NCBI RefSeq assembly: GCF_004551525.1
Contig: NZ_SATR01000002.1
Location: 62,001 to 126,000 of the forward strand
Direction of reading: 5' to 3'
Length of the DNA stretch: 64,000 nt
Source: Vibrio ouci
Lineage (GTDB): Bacteria > Pseudomonadota > Gammaproteobacteria > Enterobacterales > Vibrionaceae
Shown here one piece after another: positions 19,946 to 29,069 of the stretch. The position numbers were made by a program, and so were the translations under genes. The stretch's first letter is position 1. Each line of letters starts with the position of its first letter. The notes under the pieces were generated by a model. The model made no database searches. It was not told the origin of the DNA and saw nothing but the letters and a program-made list of their open reading frames with translations.

Positions 19946-19963
19946 ATATTGTATAAAATATAC
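19946..19963. promoter_or_regulatory. Operator-like site upstream of the polyamine-type binding protein
   Basis: ATATTGTATAAAATATAC begins 17 bases after the dehydrogenase stop and 153 bases before the binding-protein ATG. In the opposite orientation it is nearly identical to the site at 18615. Confidence 0.65.
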
Positions 19964-20098
19964 GGGCGCATTATGTTAATTAAAAGTTAATGAGAAATTG
20001 ATTGGATAAAGAATTTGATTTGATGCCTAACAGCGGTATCTGGGCGTCCAATAATTTCGGGAACACTCCCGATGTGACAACAACAAGGAGCAAAAATC

Positions 20099-21178
20099 AT
20101 GTCAAGAAAGACGATGACACCACTCGCACTGATGATTTCAGGCATGCTGTTAGGAACGATCAATATCGCCAACGCGAACGAAAAATTAACGGTCGTATCA
20201 TGGGGAGGCGCATTTACTAAAAGCCAAGTAGAGGCGTACCACAAACCTTACATTGAGAAGACAGGTGTTGAGCTGGTGTCTGAAGACTTTAGTGGTGGCC
20301 TTGCCGAAATTAAAGCTCAAGTAGAAGCGAATAATGTTACGTGGGATTTGGTGTCGCTTGATAAGCCAGATATTGTCCGCGGCTGTGCAGAAGGACTATT
20401 GGAAACGGTTGACCCTAGCATTTTACCGGCAGGAGATGATGGCACCCCTGCGAAAGAAGATTTCATCCCTGGCGCGATCCATGAATGTGCAGTCAATACC
20501 ATCGTGGTATCCACGGTGCTGACCGTTAACGAAGAAGCATTTAAAGGTAAAGCACTCCCATCCAAGCTCACGGATCTATTCGATCTTGAACAATACCCTG
20601 GACGCCGAGCACTACAGAAAATGCCACAAGGAAATCTAGAATGGGCATTGATCGCTGATGGCGTTAAACCAGAAGCGGTTTATGAAACCCTTGAAAGCCC
20701 AGAAGGTAGAGCTCGTGCGTTTGCTAAGTTAGACAGCATCAAGCCACAAGTTGTGTGGTGGACAACGGGGGCTCAGCCGCCACAAATGCTGGCTGACAAA
20801 GAAGTTGTGATGGCGTCTGCATTTAATGGTCGTATCCACAGTGCCACTCAAGAAGAGGGGCAGCCGTTCAAAATCATTTGGGATCACCAACTGGGCTACA
20901 TGAATGGCTGGGCAATTCCAAAAGGCAGCCCGAACTTAGAGCAAGCGCTAGACTTCATTAAGTTCTCTTCAGGAACCAAACCACTGGCTGACCAAGCGAA
21001 ATACGTGGCTTATGGCCCTACGCGTAAATCGTCTTCAGCGCAAATTAGCCCTGAGATTTTAGCCAGCTTGCCGACCGCTCCGAACAACTTTCAGACTGCA
21101 TTTTTGATTGATGATGAGTGGTGGTCAGATTACGCCGATGAACTGAATGAAGAGTTCAACACATGGCTTCTTAACTAA
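20099..21178 (+). CDS. Periplasmic binding protein of a polyamine/opine-type ABC transporter
   Basis: The 359-residue precursor has a signal peptide ending near ...INIANA and a mature start at NEKLTVVSWGGAF, the usual opening of PotD-like binding proteins. Residues such as TWDLVSLDKPDIVRGCAEG and WWTTGAQPPQML fit the spermidine/putrescine family fold. The position among hydroxyproline enzymes, and the distance from any polyamine gene, suggest that it binds hydroxyproline, proline or a related compound; this is inference only. The matching ATPase and permeases are three genes further on (23324-26573). Confidence 0.88.
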   Translation: MSRKTMTPLALMISGMLLGTINIANANEKLTVVSWGGAFTKSQVEAYHKPYIEKTGVELVSEDFSGGLAEIKAQVEANNVTWDLVSLDKPDIVRGCAEGLLETVDPSILPAGDDGTPAKEDFIPGAIHECAVNTIVVSTVLTVNEEAFKGKALPSKLTDLFDLEQYPGRRALQKMPQGNLEWALIADGVKPEAVYETLESPEGRARAFAKLDSIKPQVVWWTTGAQPPQMLADKEVVMASAFNGRIHSATQEEGQPFKIIWDHQLGYMNGWAIPKGSPNLEQALDFIKFSSGTKPLADQAKYVAYGPTRKSSSAQISPEILASLPTAPNNFQTAFLIDDEWWSDYADELNEEFNTWLLN

Positions 21179-21194
21179 CCCTTAGTTCTAAAGT

Positions 21195-21216
21195 GGAGGC
21201 GAGATTGGTCGCCTCC
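21195..21216 (+). terminator. Stem-loop after the binding-protein gene
   Basis: GGAGGCGA and TCGCCTCC form a perfect eight-pair stem over GATTGG, 17 bases after the stop, with only TTAAAA behind it. It probably acts as a partial terminator or 3'-end protector that favours binding-protein expression. Confidence 0.6.
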
Positions 21217-21232
21217 TTAAAAGGAATATTCA

Positions 21233-22204
21233 ATGATCAATCTAGATGCGCAGCAAATTGTCAAAAGCCTATCGATGAAAGGTTTGATTGAATCAATGCG
21301 CCAAACTTATCAGGAACAGTCAACCATTCCTCAGCGCAGAGTGATGCCGTTAGAAGAGGGCAGCTACGATGCGTTTGCATTGCTACCTGCTTGGAGTGAA
21401 TCACTGATTACTGTTAAGGCGTTTACTTACTTTCCGCAGAATTATCAGGAAGGAAAAGACAGTCTTGCATCAAAAATCTTAGCGTTTGATCGCGCTAATG
21501 GTGAGCCACTTGCGTTATTGGATGGCAAAGTGCTGACGTTTTGGCGCACTGCTGCGGCATCTGCGTTGGCGGCGGACTATTTAGCGCGTAAGGATGCGAG
21601 TCGCTTACTTATTTGTGGTACAGGCAATCTTGCCCCTTATATGGCTTATGCCTATGCCGCGATTCGCCCAATTCAAAAGGTGTTGATCTGGGGGCGCGAT
21701 AAGCAAAAAGCCCGCAAGACAATCGATACCATTTTATCGAGCAATGAATATCAATCACTCCCTCTAGAAAATCAGTTTGATGTTGAGGTGGTGGATGATG
21801 TGACCAGTGCATTAGCAAACATCGACATCATTACGTGCGTCACGGGTTCAAATAAGGCGCTATTTGATGGTACTCAGTTGGTACCTGGAACACACGTTGA
21901 CTTGATTGGAAATCACGACAAAGACAAGCGCGAATGCGATACGTCGACCGTTGTACGCTCTAGCGTGTTCGTTGATAGCAAAATTAACGTATTAGCAGAG
22001 GCGGGTGATTTACTTATCCCGATCGAACAAGGCGTGTTTGCTGAGCAACAGATTCAAGCCGAATTGCCAGAGTTATGTTCTCAAACCCACTCTGGACGAC
22101 ATTCACCACAGGAAATCACGTTATATAAATCAGTCGGCAGTGCACTCGCCGATCTCGCTGCAGTTAAGTTTGTTCTAACCCAAAAAGAGATTCTTAAATT
22201 TTGA
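21233..22204 (+). CDS. Ornithine cyclodeaminase/mu-crystallin family, likely 1-pyrroline-2-carboxylate reductase
   Basis: This 323-residue protein has the family's central Rossmann segment (LLICGTGNLAPYMAYAYAAI) and the conserved FWRTAAASALAADYLA stretch that binds substrate carboxylate and ammonia or imine. In hydroxyproline and D-proline gene clusters such proteins usually reduce the cyclic imine 1-pyrroline-2-carboxylate to L-proline with NAD(P)H. True ornithine cyclodeaminase activity is less likely here. It would rescue the imine formed when the dehydrogenase acts on D-proline. AAAAGGAA lies shortly before the ATG. A fresh operator-like site separates it from the downstream deaminase gene. 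Confidence 0.82.
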   Translation: MINLDAQQIVKSLSMKGLIESMRQTYQEQSTIPQRRVMPLEEGSYDAFALLPAWSESLITVKAFTYFPQNYQEGKDSLASKILAFDRANGEPLALLDGKVLTFWRTAAASALAADYLARKDASRLLICGTGNLAPYMAYAYAAIRPIQKVLIWGRDKQKARKTIDTILSSNEYQSLPLENQFDVEVVDDVTSALANIDIITCVTGSNKALFDGTQLVPGTHVDLIGNHDKDKRECDTSTVVRSSVFVDSKINVLAEAGDLLIPIEQGVFAEQQIQAELPELCSQTHSGRHSPQEITLYKSVGSALADLAAVKFVLTQKEILKF

Positions 22205-22244
22205 GGGAAATCCTCATTTATCGCGGTTTCGGCCGTAATTTTAA

Positions 22245-22260
22245 ATTGCATACAATATAC
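22245..22260. promoter_or_regulatory. Operator-like site upstream of the deaminase gene
   Basis: ATTGCATACAATATAC lies 17 bases before the ATG of the DapA-family gene, where a bound repressor would block transcription start or early elongation. It is the fifth member of the motif set. Confidence 0.65.
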
Positions 22261-22276
22261 AAATGGAAGGTAAAAG

Positions 22277-23191
22277 ATGAACGTAGATTGGAAAGGTGTC
22301 TACCCAGCAGTCAGCACACAGTTTCGCAAGGACCAGAGCATTGACTTAGATGCCACTCAAACGGTGATTGATAACCAGATTAACGATGGTGTTAACGGCA
22401 TTATTTGTTTGGGCACGGTAGGTGAAAACTGCGCGCTCTACCCAGAAGAGAAGCGTCAAGTGCTAGCGGCGGCGCAAGAAGTGGTAGCAGGCCGAGTTCC
22501 TCTTATTGCAGGGACGGCAGAATCTATCACGACGGCTGCTGTTGATTACATGCAAGACGCGCATAAGATTGGTATTGACGGTTGTATGGTGATGCCTGCA
22601 ATGGTCTACCGCACCTCAGACAGTGAAACCGTTGATTACTACCGCACGTTGGCAGAAGCGACGCCAGAGGTGCCAATCATGATTTACAACAACCCTGTTT
22701 CTTATGGCGTTGATGTTTCTCTCGACATGATGGCTCAGTTGGCTGAGTGCGAAAGCATTGTCGCGGTTAAAGAGTCAACAACTGACACCCGCCGCATTAC
22801 AGAGCTATACAACCGTTTTGATGATCGCTTCACCGTATTTAGTGGCGTTGACGATATTGCCCTCGAATCATTGATGCTCGGAGCAACAGGTTGGATCTCG
22901 GGTCTAACCAATGCGTTCCCTGCTGAATCAGTAGCGATCTATAAGTTAGCAAGTCAAGGCCGTTACGCTGAAGCATTAGAGATCTACCGTTGGTTCTTAC
23001 CACTACTGCGTTTAGATACGATTCCGACATTGGTGCAGTGCATCAAGCTTGCGGAGCAGGTGTGTGGGCGAGGTAGCGAGCAGGTTCGTGCACCACGTCA
23101 AAACCTTAAAGGTGAAGAGCGTGCACAAGTGATTGCTTTAGTTGAGCAGGCGATTGCGACTCGCCCTGACTTATCGAAATACAAGCTGTAA
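22277..23191 (+). CDS. 1-pyrroline-4-hydroxy-2-carboxylate deaminase (DapA family)
   Basis: The 304-residue class I aldolase-fold enzyme has the Schiff-base lysine Lys165 (VAVKEST) and the proton-relay tyrosine Tyr137 (IYNNPVSYG), as in dihydrodipicolinate synthase. Family members next to hydroxyproline epimerases deaminate and dehydrate 1-pyrroline-4-hydroxy-2-carboxylate to 2,5-dioxopentanoate. A biosynthetic dapA is unlikely, given the neighbours. GGAAGG-type ribosome site before the ATG. Its product feeds the semialdehyde dehydrogenase at 16006. Confidence 0.88.
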   Translation: MNVDWKGVYPAVSTQFRKDQSIDLDATQTVIDNQINDGVNGIICLGTVGENCALYPEEKRQVLAAAQEVVAGRVPLIAGTAESITTAAVDYMQDAHKIGIDGCMVMPAMVYRTSDSETVDYYRTLAEATPEVPIMIYNNPVSYGVDVSLDMMAQLAECESIVAVKESTTDTRRITELYNRFDDRFTVFSGVDDIALESLMLGATGWISGLTNAFPAESVAIYKLASQGRYAEALEIYRWFLPLLRLDTIPTLVQCIKLAEQVCGRGSEQVRAPRQNLKGEERAQVIALVEQAIATRPDLSKYKL

Positions 23192-23212
23192 CTCACAAAG
23201 AGTTGCTTAGTG

Positions 23213-23278
23213 AAGGGTAAGGTTCGCCTTGCCCTTAATCCATCTATGTAAACGGCTTATTAGGTCGTTAAGCCTTTT
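23213..23278 (+). terminator. Two consecutive hairpins between the deaminase gene and the transporter genes
   Basis: AAGGGTAAGG-TTCG-CCTTGCCCTT (23213-23236, one G-T pair) lies 21 bases after the stop. A second, GGCTTA...TAAGCC followed by TTTT, spans 23254-23278. Together they probably reduce read-through from the deaminase gene into the ABC transporter genes, which may have their own promoter. Confidence 0.55.
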
Positions 23279-23323
23279 ACCTATTTGGGTTGCCAGACAT
23301 ATTGCTATTAAAAAGGATGCGCA

Positions 23324-24445
23324 ATGGCACTGCAGAAGGAATACGTGAGCTTTCAACACGTACAGAAAACCTATGATGGTGAAAACCTAGTGGTTAAGGA
23401 CTTCAATTTGGTGATTGAACCGGGGGAGTTTGTCACTATGCTTGGTCCATCAGGCTCAGGTAAGACAACCTGTTTGATGATGTTAGCCGGGTTTGAAACC
23501 GCGACTAAGGGCGAAATATATATAAATGGCACCCCGGTGAATAACCTTGCCCCACATAAGCGTGATATTGGCATGGTGTTTCAAAACTACGCGCTCTTTC
23601 CGCATATGACGATTGCTGAGAATCTCGCGTTTCCATTGAAGGTGCGTAAGTTATCGGCAGATGATGTTGAGCGCAAAGTGACGTCAGTACTAGAGATGGT
23701 TGAGCTTTCTCATGTTGCTAACCGCTACCCTAAGCAGTTGTCTGGAGGTCAGCAGCAGCGCGTCGCATTAGCCCGTGCTTTGGTGTTTGAACCTAAGTTG
23801 GTGTTAATGGATGAGCCATTAGGGGCACTGGACAAACAGCTCCGTGAACAGATGCAGTTAGAGATCAAGCGGCTGCATGAAAAGCTTGGCATTACAGTGT
23901 TGTACGTAACCCATGATCAAGATGAAGCTCTAACCATGTCTGATCGTATCGCGGTGTTTAATAATGGAGCCGTGCAACAACTCGCTTCTCCAACGGATCT
24001 TTATGAGTCACCAAGCAATGCGTTCGTTGCGCAGTTCATTGGCGAGAATAACCAGATTAAAGGCGTCGTCTCTCAGCTTGATTCACATCGCTGCACAGTG
24101 AGTGTTAACGATCTGGCTATTATTGCCAAACCGGTAAAAGTGGCCGGCGTTGGCGAGCCTACCTTGTTATCTGTACGTCCGGAGAAGATCGTTGTTGAGC
24201 CTGAAGCGGGTAGTTGTGATAACGAACTCACCGGATTGCTAAGAGAGCTAATTTATCATGGTGATCACCACCGTTTAGTCGTCGAGATTGCTGGTGTGGG
24301 TGACATTGTGGTTAAGGTGCCTAACGACAGTCATGGTGAACGTAGCTTCGTAGCAGGTCGCCAGTATACCATCGGCTGGCTGAGCCAAGACTGCCATGCG
24401 CTTGATTGTCAGAAAGTGCAAGCTGAGCATGAGGTAGCCGCATGA
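23324..24445 (+). CDS. Polyamine-type ABC transporter ATPase (PotA-like)
   Basis: The 373-residue ATPase powers the transporter whose binding protein is at 20099. Walker A GPSGSGKTT, signature LSGGQQQRVALARAL and Walker B LVLMDEPLGALD are intact. The C-terminal third (from about residue 280) is a TOBE-type regulatory domain with LLSVRPEKI. Its stop overlaps the next gene's ATG in an ATGA arrangement, so it is translationally coupled to the permease. Confidence 0.9.
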   Translation: MALQKEYVSFQHVQKTYDGENLVVKDFNLVIEPGEFVTMLGPSGSGKTTCLMMLAGFETATKGEIYINGTPVNNLAPHKRDIGMVFQNYALFPHMTIAENLAFPLKVRKLSADDVERKVTSVLEMVELSHVANRYPKQLSGGQQQRVALARALVFEPKLVLMDEPLGALDKQLREQMQLEIKRLHEKLGITVLYVTHDQDEALTMSDRIAVFNNGAVQQLASPTDLYESPSNAFVAQFIGENNQIKGVVSQLDSHRCTVSVNDLAIIAKPVKVAGVGEPTLLSVRPEKIVVEPEAGSCDNELTGLLRELIYHGDHHRLVVEIAGVGDIVVKVPNDSHGERSFVAGRQYTIGWLSQDCHALDCQKVQAEHEVAA

Positions 24446-25722
24446 GTCGTGAACTAACAGGGCTAAATTCGGTTTTGTCATTGCAGCGCAAGCTAGTGCG
24501 AACGGACAATAGCCTCAAAGCTCAACTCAAACGTGCCGAGCGAAAAAAACAGATTCGATCCATTTTGCTTATTCTTCCTTTGGTCTGTTTTATCTGTGTC
24601 ACGTTTGCCTTTCCTATTGCAGAAATGCTCTATCGAAGTGTCGACAACAATGCGCTGCCGAAAGCATTCCCTCAATCATCGAGTGCGATAAAAGAGTGGG
24701 ATTACCAAGGCTTACCAAGCTTATCGATTCAGCAAACCTTTATGGGGGAGCTTAAACAACGTTATCAAGATAAGACGCTGCCTAAGCTCGCGAACCGAAT
24801 GAATATCGAAGTTTCTGGTATGCGCAGCTTACTCATGAAAACAGGGCGAAAGCTCGCTAAGCTAGAATCACTGCCGCAAAGCCTTGAAGAGATTAAAAAG
24901 CTCGATAAACGCTGGGCTAAGCCGCAATATTGGGCCGCGCTGAAAAACCTCAGCTCCCCCTACACTTTGAGCTATTACCTAGCTGCGCTTGATTTACGTT
25001 ACGACGCCAATGGCGAAATAAGTGCACAGCCAGAAACAAGACAGGTATATGTGGACTTGTTTACTAAAACCTTAGGTATGTCGCTGGTGATCACAGTGAT
25101 CTGCTTGGTGATGGCTTATCCAGTGGCGTATCTATTAGCAAACCTTCCAGATAAGCAGGCCAACTTGTTACTGATTGTGGTGCTACTGCCGTTCTGGACC
25201 TCGCTCTTGGTACGTACCACATCTTGGATTGTACTGTTACAAAATCAGGGCGTGGTGAATGACTTGTTGCTTTGGCTTGGGATCACCAGTGAACGCTTAG
25301 CCATGATGCACAACACCTTTGGCACGATAGTGGCTATGGTTCATATCTTACTGCCGTTTATGATCTTGCCGCTTTATAGTGTGATGAAAGGGATTAGTCC
25401 GAGTTACTTCCGCGCAGCTCGATCATTAGGTGCAACGCCTTCAGTGGCGTTTGTGGAAGTCTATATGCCACTGACTATGCCCGGTGTAGGAGCAGGGGCC
25501 TTACTGACATTTATTTTATCGATTGGTTTCTATATCACTCCCGCGTTGGTGGGTGGGCGTAGCGGGCAGATGATCTCCAATATGATCGCCTATCACATGC
25601 AAACCTCTTTGAACTGGGGCATGGCAGCGGCGCTTGGCGGGTTATTGCTCGCGGTGGTGACAGTGCTGTTTTATCTGTTTAACCGCATTGTCGGTATCAA
25701 TAACATCAAGGTAGGAGGTTAA
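24442..25722 (+). CDS. Polyamine-type ABC transporter permease (PotB-like)
   Basis: The 426-residue permease has one N-terminal membrane helix (SILLILPLVCFICVTFAFPI), a polar, probably periplasmic insertion of about 150 residues, and then the usual five-helix permease core with the EAA loop YFRAARSLGATPSVAF. The long insertion is seen in a subset of spermidine/putrescine-type permeases and makes it larger than E. coli PotB. It overlaps the ATPase stop and is two bases from the second permease. Confidence 0.88.
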   Translation: MSRELTGLNSVLSLQRKLVRTDNSLKAQLKRAERKKQIRSILLILPLVCFICVTFAFPIAEMLYRSVDNNALPKAFPQSSSAIKEWDYQGLPSLSIQQTFMGELKQRYQDKTLPKLANRMNIEVSGMRSLLMKTGRKLAKLESLPQSLEEIKKLDKRWAKPQYWAALKNLSSPYTLSYYLAALDLRYDANGEISAQPETRQVYVDLFTKTLGMSLVITVICLVMAYPVAYLLANLPDKQANLLLIVVLLPFWTSLLVRTTSWIVLLQNQGVVNDLLLWLGITSERLAMMHNTFGTIVAMVHILLPFMILPLYSVMKGISPSYFRAARSLGATPSVAFVEVYMPLTMPGVGAGALLTFILSIGFYITPALVGGRSGQMISNMIAYHMQTSLNWGMAAALGGLLLAVVTVLFYLFNRIVGINNIKVGG

Positions 25723-25724
25723 CC

Positions 25725-26573
25725 ATGGCACTGCCAGCTTATTGTAATATGCGCGAGCGAGTGGGTTACGCGAGCTACCTAGTTTTTTGCACTTTGGTGT
25801 TTCTGTTTCTTATTGCGCCAATCCTGATCATTGTGCCGCTTTCGTTTAATGCCACGCCGTACTTTACCTTTACAGAAGGGATGTTAAGCCTTGACCCTGA
25901 AGCCTATTCGGTGCGTTGGTATGTCGATATGTTTACCAACAGCCAATGGTTGATGGCACTTAAAAACAGTACCTTAATCGCCGTGAGTGCAACGATTGTC
26001 GCGACGATACTCGGAACCTTGGCAGCGATGGGATTAGCGGCCAATAACGTCCCGTTTCGTAATGCGATTATGGCGTTTCTTATCTCACCAATGATTGTTC
26101 CGGTGATCATCTCTGCTGCAGCGATGTACTTTTTCTACACTCGTTTAGATTTATCACAAACCTTCACAGGCATAGTGCTCGCACATGCTGCATTAGGAAC
26201 TCCTTTTGTAGTGATCACTGTGACTGCAACTCTAAGCGGATTCGATCATAGCTTGGTGAGAGCCGCTTATAGTCTTGGTGCAAATCCTGTCTATGCCTTC
26301 AGACATGTGACCTTTCCATTGATTCGCCCGGGGATGATCTCCGGCGGTCTATTCGCTTTCGGTACCTCGTTTGATGAGGTGGTAGTAGCGCTGTTTATCA
26401 CTGGTGTTGAGCAAAGAACCGTACCTAGACAGATGTGGTCGGGTATTCGCGAGCAAATTAGCCCAACCATTCTCGCCGTGGCGACATTGCTGATCTGTAT
26501 GTCGGTCATGTTGTTGCTCACGCTGGAAATCTTGCGCCGACGTAATGTGAAGATTCGCGGAATCAAGGAATAG
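25725..26573 (+). CDS. Polyamine-type ABC transporter permease (PotC-like)
   Basis: This 282-residue six-helix permease is the partner of the preceding gene. The EAA loop reads LVRAAYSLGANPVYAF. A TAGGAGG ribosome site inside the end of the upstream gene precedes the ATG. It is the last gene of the cluster and is followed by a strong terminator. Confidence 0.9.
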   Translation: MALPAYCNMRERVGYASYLVFCTLVFLFLIAPILIIVPLSFNATPYFTFTEGMLSLDPEAYSVRWYVDMFTNSQWLMALKNSTLIAVSATIVATILGTLAAMGLAANNVPFRNAIMAFLISPMIVPVIISAAAMYFFYTRLDLSQTFTGIVLAHAALGTPFVVITVTATLSGFDHSLVRAAYSLGANPVYAFRHVTFPLIRPGMISGGLFAFGTSFDEVVVALFITGVEQRTVPRQMWSGIREQISPTILAVATLLICMSVMLLLTLEILRRRNVKIRGIKE

Positions 26574-26663
26574 AGTTGTCGATTTTTGGAGTAGTGCAAG
26601 TCAACTGTTTAGGTTCTGTCCAAATGTCCTAGTAGGCAATAATCCCCGACTTGCAATTCCCAT

Positions 26664-26691
26664 AACGCCTCAATAATTGAGGCGTTTTTTC
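26664..26691 (+). terminator. Intrinsic terminator of the transporter operon
   Basis: AACGCCTCAA (26664-26673) and TTGAGGCGTT (26677-26686) pair perfectly over a three-base loop and are followed by a run of T. Confidence 0.92.
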
Positions 26692-26709
26692 TTTACGACA
26701 GTTTTTAAC

Positions 26710-27597
26710 TTACTGAAATCGATTACGAAACTGGGTAGGGGTCATCTCTTTTACGGTTTTGAACTGCCTGTTGAAATTAGACAGATTCTGAAAGCCAGTT
26801 TTCTCGGCAATGAGAGCGATAGGTTGCGAGGTGCTAGCGAGCAATTCGCAGGCTTTACCAATGCGAAATTGTTTCAAGTGATCGGAAAAGCTCACGCCGT
26901 AGTGCTTTTCAAATAAACGATAGGCGGAGCTTTCACTCATATGTAAATGACGGCCAAGATCAGAAATTCGAATCGTCTCGGCGTAGTTGTTTTCGATATA
27001 ACGCGTTGCCAGTTGGACCTTCTGCTGCGCTTCTCGATTGCCCGATACTTGGCTGATACGGTATGGAGAGGCTGATAAACGTAAAGACTCCTCATCATTG
27101 GCGATCAACAGCAGTACTTCAATGACACGAATGGCTTGAAATTGTCGCTCGACTTGCTCAATACCATTGAGTCGTTCAGCGACCTGCTGCGATATAGCAG
27201 AGCTAAATTTGATGCCATAGGCTGAGTTTTCAAGTAAACGTTTAATATTGCGAGCCTCAGGAATGGTGGCTTGCAGTTTCTCTATCCAATGATGTTTCAG
27301 CCATACAATCACTGAGTGGTGCGGCTTTTCTTCTGATCCGTTGATTTGACCGGTGATCATATGCGGCAGCCCCGGTCCATAAAGCAGCAGAGTATTATGG
27401 TGGACTGAACCTACTGCGTCTCCGGCAAAGTAATTGCCACTAAACACACATTCAGGATCCTGGTAAAGAACCAGTTCATACTCAGTGTGATAGTGCCAAG
27501 AACAAGCAAACTCTTCCTTTTTTACTCGGCAATGATATTCACGAACAATCCAATCATTGCTCGGCGTATCCATCACATTTTCTATGAACGGTTTCAT
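26710..27597 (-). CDS. AraC-family transcriptional regulator
   Basis: The 295-residue protein has an N-terminal cupin-like ligand domain (HYHTEYELVLY and GPGLPHM motifs) and a C-terminal AraC double helix-turn-helix (about residues 195-295, ISDLGRHLHMSESSAYRLFE and AEKTGFQNLSNFNRQFK). It diverges from the MFS gene at 27768, with 170 bases between, and probably controls that exporter and itself. The inducer is unknown; a sugar-type compound is plausible from the partner. Confidence 0.9.
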   Translation of the reverse strand: MKPFIENVMDTPSNDWIVREYHCRVKKEEFACSWHYHTEYELVLYQDPECVFSGNYFAGDAVGSVHHNTLLLYGPGLPHMITGQINGSEEKPHHSVIVWLKHHWIEKLQATIPEARNIKRLLENSAYGIKFSSAISQQVAERLNGIEQVERQFQAIRVIEVLLLIANDEESLRLSASPYRISQVSGNREAQQKVQLATRYIENNYAETIRISDLGRHLHMSESSAYRLFEKHYGVSFSDHLKQFRIGKACELLASTSQPIALIAEKTGFQNLSNFNRQFKTVKEMTPTQFRNRFQ

Positions 27598-27767
27598 TGA
27601 GGCTCTCCCTTAACTTCGCCGTCAAGATTAGTGCAATTGTTGCTTTTCTGTCAAAGGTGAAAGATAAGTTGATGGATTAGTATCAGAGGTGGCTCGAATA
27701 CTATCAATCTAACCGCATATCTTTGCGTAGACTGTAGCCTCACACACTTACTCAAAGGAGCCCTACT

Positions 27768-28964
27768 ATGTTTAAAGATAAAACAGCGATGTTGTTTATT
27801 ATTACTGCTTTTGTCACTGGATTATGTGGGGCCTTTTTTTACCCTTTGTCGAGTCTTTTTATTGTTGAAGAGCTCGGTGCATCGCCAATGATGTTAAGCC
27901 TGTATATGGTGATGGCGGTGGTGAGTGCGGTTGTGGTATCTCAGTTGTTAGCAAGACAATCTGACCGCAACTGGAAACGAAAAACGATTCTCCTTGTGGC
28001 GATGACTTGCTACTTAATTACCATCTCTAGTTTTATCGTGGTAAGAGACTATTGGTTAGCCATCACCATTGCGACGGTTTTCGGCAGTGTCAGTGGTGCC
28101 TCTTTCGGTCAACTATTTGCATTAGGTCGTGAGTATGGTGATCGCCATATGAAAGACAGTACGACCTTTCTATCAACCATGCGTGCGGGAATAGCGATTG
28201 CTTGGGTATTTGGTCCACCAATGGCATTTATGCTCAAAGCGGCTTTTGGTTACAACGCTTCATTTTCTGTCTCTGCTGTGATTGTCAGTCTATCTATTTT
28301 GGTGATTGCTAAGTACCTGCCAAATGGCGTGGTCAAAGAGGATTCAACAGCAGAAGAAACGGTGACCACAAGCCAAACATCGAATGGATTGATTGCGCTG
28401 TATTGTTTGGTTGTTGTCTTTGCTTTTGCGGCGAACAATTTATACATCACCAGTATGCCGCTCTATCTATCGCAAGAGTTGAAAGTTGACCCAAGTTGGT
28501 TGGGCTTTCTGTTCGGCGCCGGGGCTCTGTTTGAGATTCCAGTGATGCTTGGTGCGGGTAAACTGGCAGCGCGCTTTGGCACGATTAAGTTGCTAATGCT
28601 GGGCCTTGTCAGTGGCGTTGCCTTCTATTCTGTCATGCTCAGCCATACTACGTTTGTCGCTATGTTGATGGCTCAAGTGCTCAATGGCTTTTTCATTGGT
28701 GTCTGCGCCACTCTTGGCATGGTCGTATTGCAAGATATGATGAAAGACCGCTTAGGTACGGCTTCAACGCTTTTCTCCAACATGCTTAATGTCAGTATGT
28801 TAGTGGCGAGCCTTTCTGTTGGTGTGGTTGGTGAGCTATTTAACTACTACAGCACATTGTATGTCTCTCTTGCGGGCTCATTAACCGCCATCGTATTGCT
28901 GGCGATATTTGCCTTGTCGGAATCTAAGCACCCTCAACAGCGAAACCAACCAATGAGCGCTTAA
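27768..28964 (+). CDS. MFS transporter of the sugar efflux (SET) type
   Basis: The 398-residue protein has about 12 membrane segments. Its N-terminus (FVTGLCGAFFYPLSSLFIVE) and the loop SVSGASFGQLFALGREY resemble SetA/SotA-like sugar efflux transporters. An AAAGGAG ribosome site precedes the ATG. It is divergent from an AraC regulator, its likely controller. The exported compound cannot be read from sequence; a general drug/MFS exporter is the alternative. Confidence 0.82.
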   Translation: MFKDKTAMLFIITAFVTGLCGAFFYPLSSLFIVEELGASPMMLSLYMVMAVVSAVVVSQLLARQSDRNWKRKTILLVAMTCYLITISSFIVVRDYWLAITIATVFGSVSGASFGQLFALGREYGDRHMKDSTTFLSTMRAGIAIAWVFGPPMAFMLKAAFGYNASFSVSAVIVSLSILVIAKYLPNGVVKEDSTAEETVTTSQTSNGLIALYCLVVVFAFAANNLYITSMPLYLSQELKVDPSWLGFLFGAGALFEIPVMLGAGKLAARFGTIKLLMLGLVSGVAFYSVMLSHTTFVAMLMAQVLNGFFIGVCATLGMVVLQDMMKDRLGTASTLFSNMLNVSMLVASLSVGVVGELFNYYSTLYVSLAGSLTAIVLLAIFALSESKHPQQRNQPMSA

Positions 28965-28987
28965 ACCGAGTTCCTTACTACAGTTAT

Positions 28988-29036
28988 CTTTGGCTAAAGG
29001 GTTAACCAGCGCTGGCTGATAGCCCTTTAGTCAAAG
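28988..29036. terminator. Long hairpin between convergent MFS and sensor-kinase genes
   Basis: CTTTGGCTAAAGGG (28988-29001) pairs with CCCTTTAGTCAAAG (29023-29036) with a single G-T pair, and the loop holds a CCAGCGCTGG palindrome. It lies between two convergent genes and could end transcription from both sides, though there is no strong T-run. Confidence 0.55.
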
Positions 29037-29069
29037 AGACTGAATACTTGCTACATTCCGCTACCAAAT

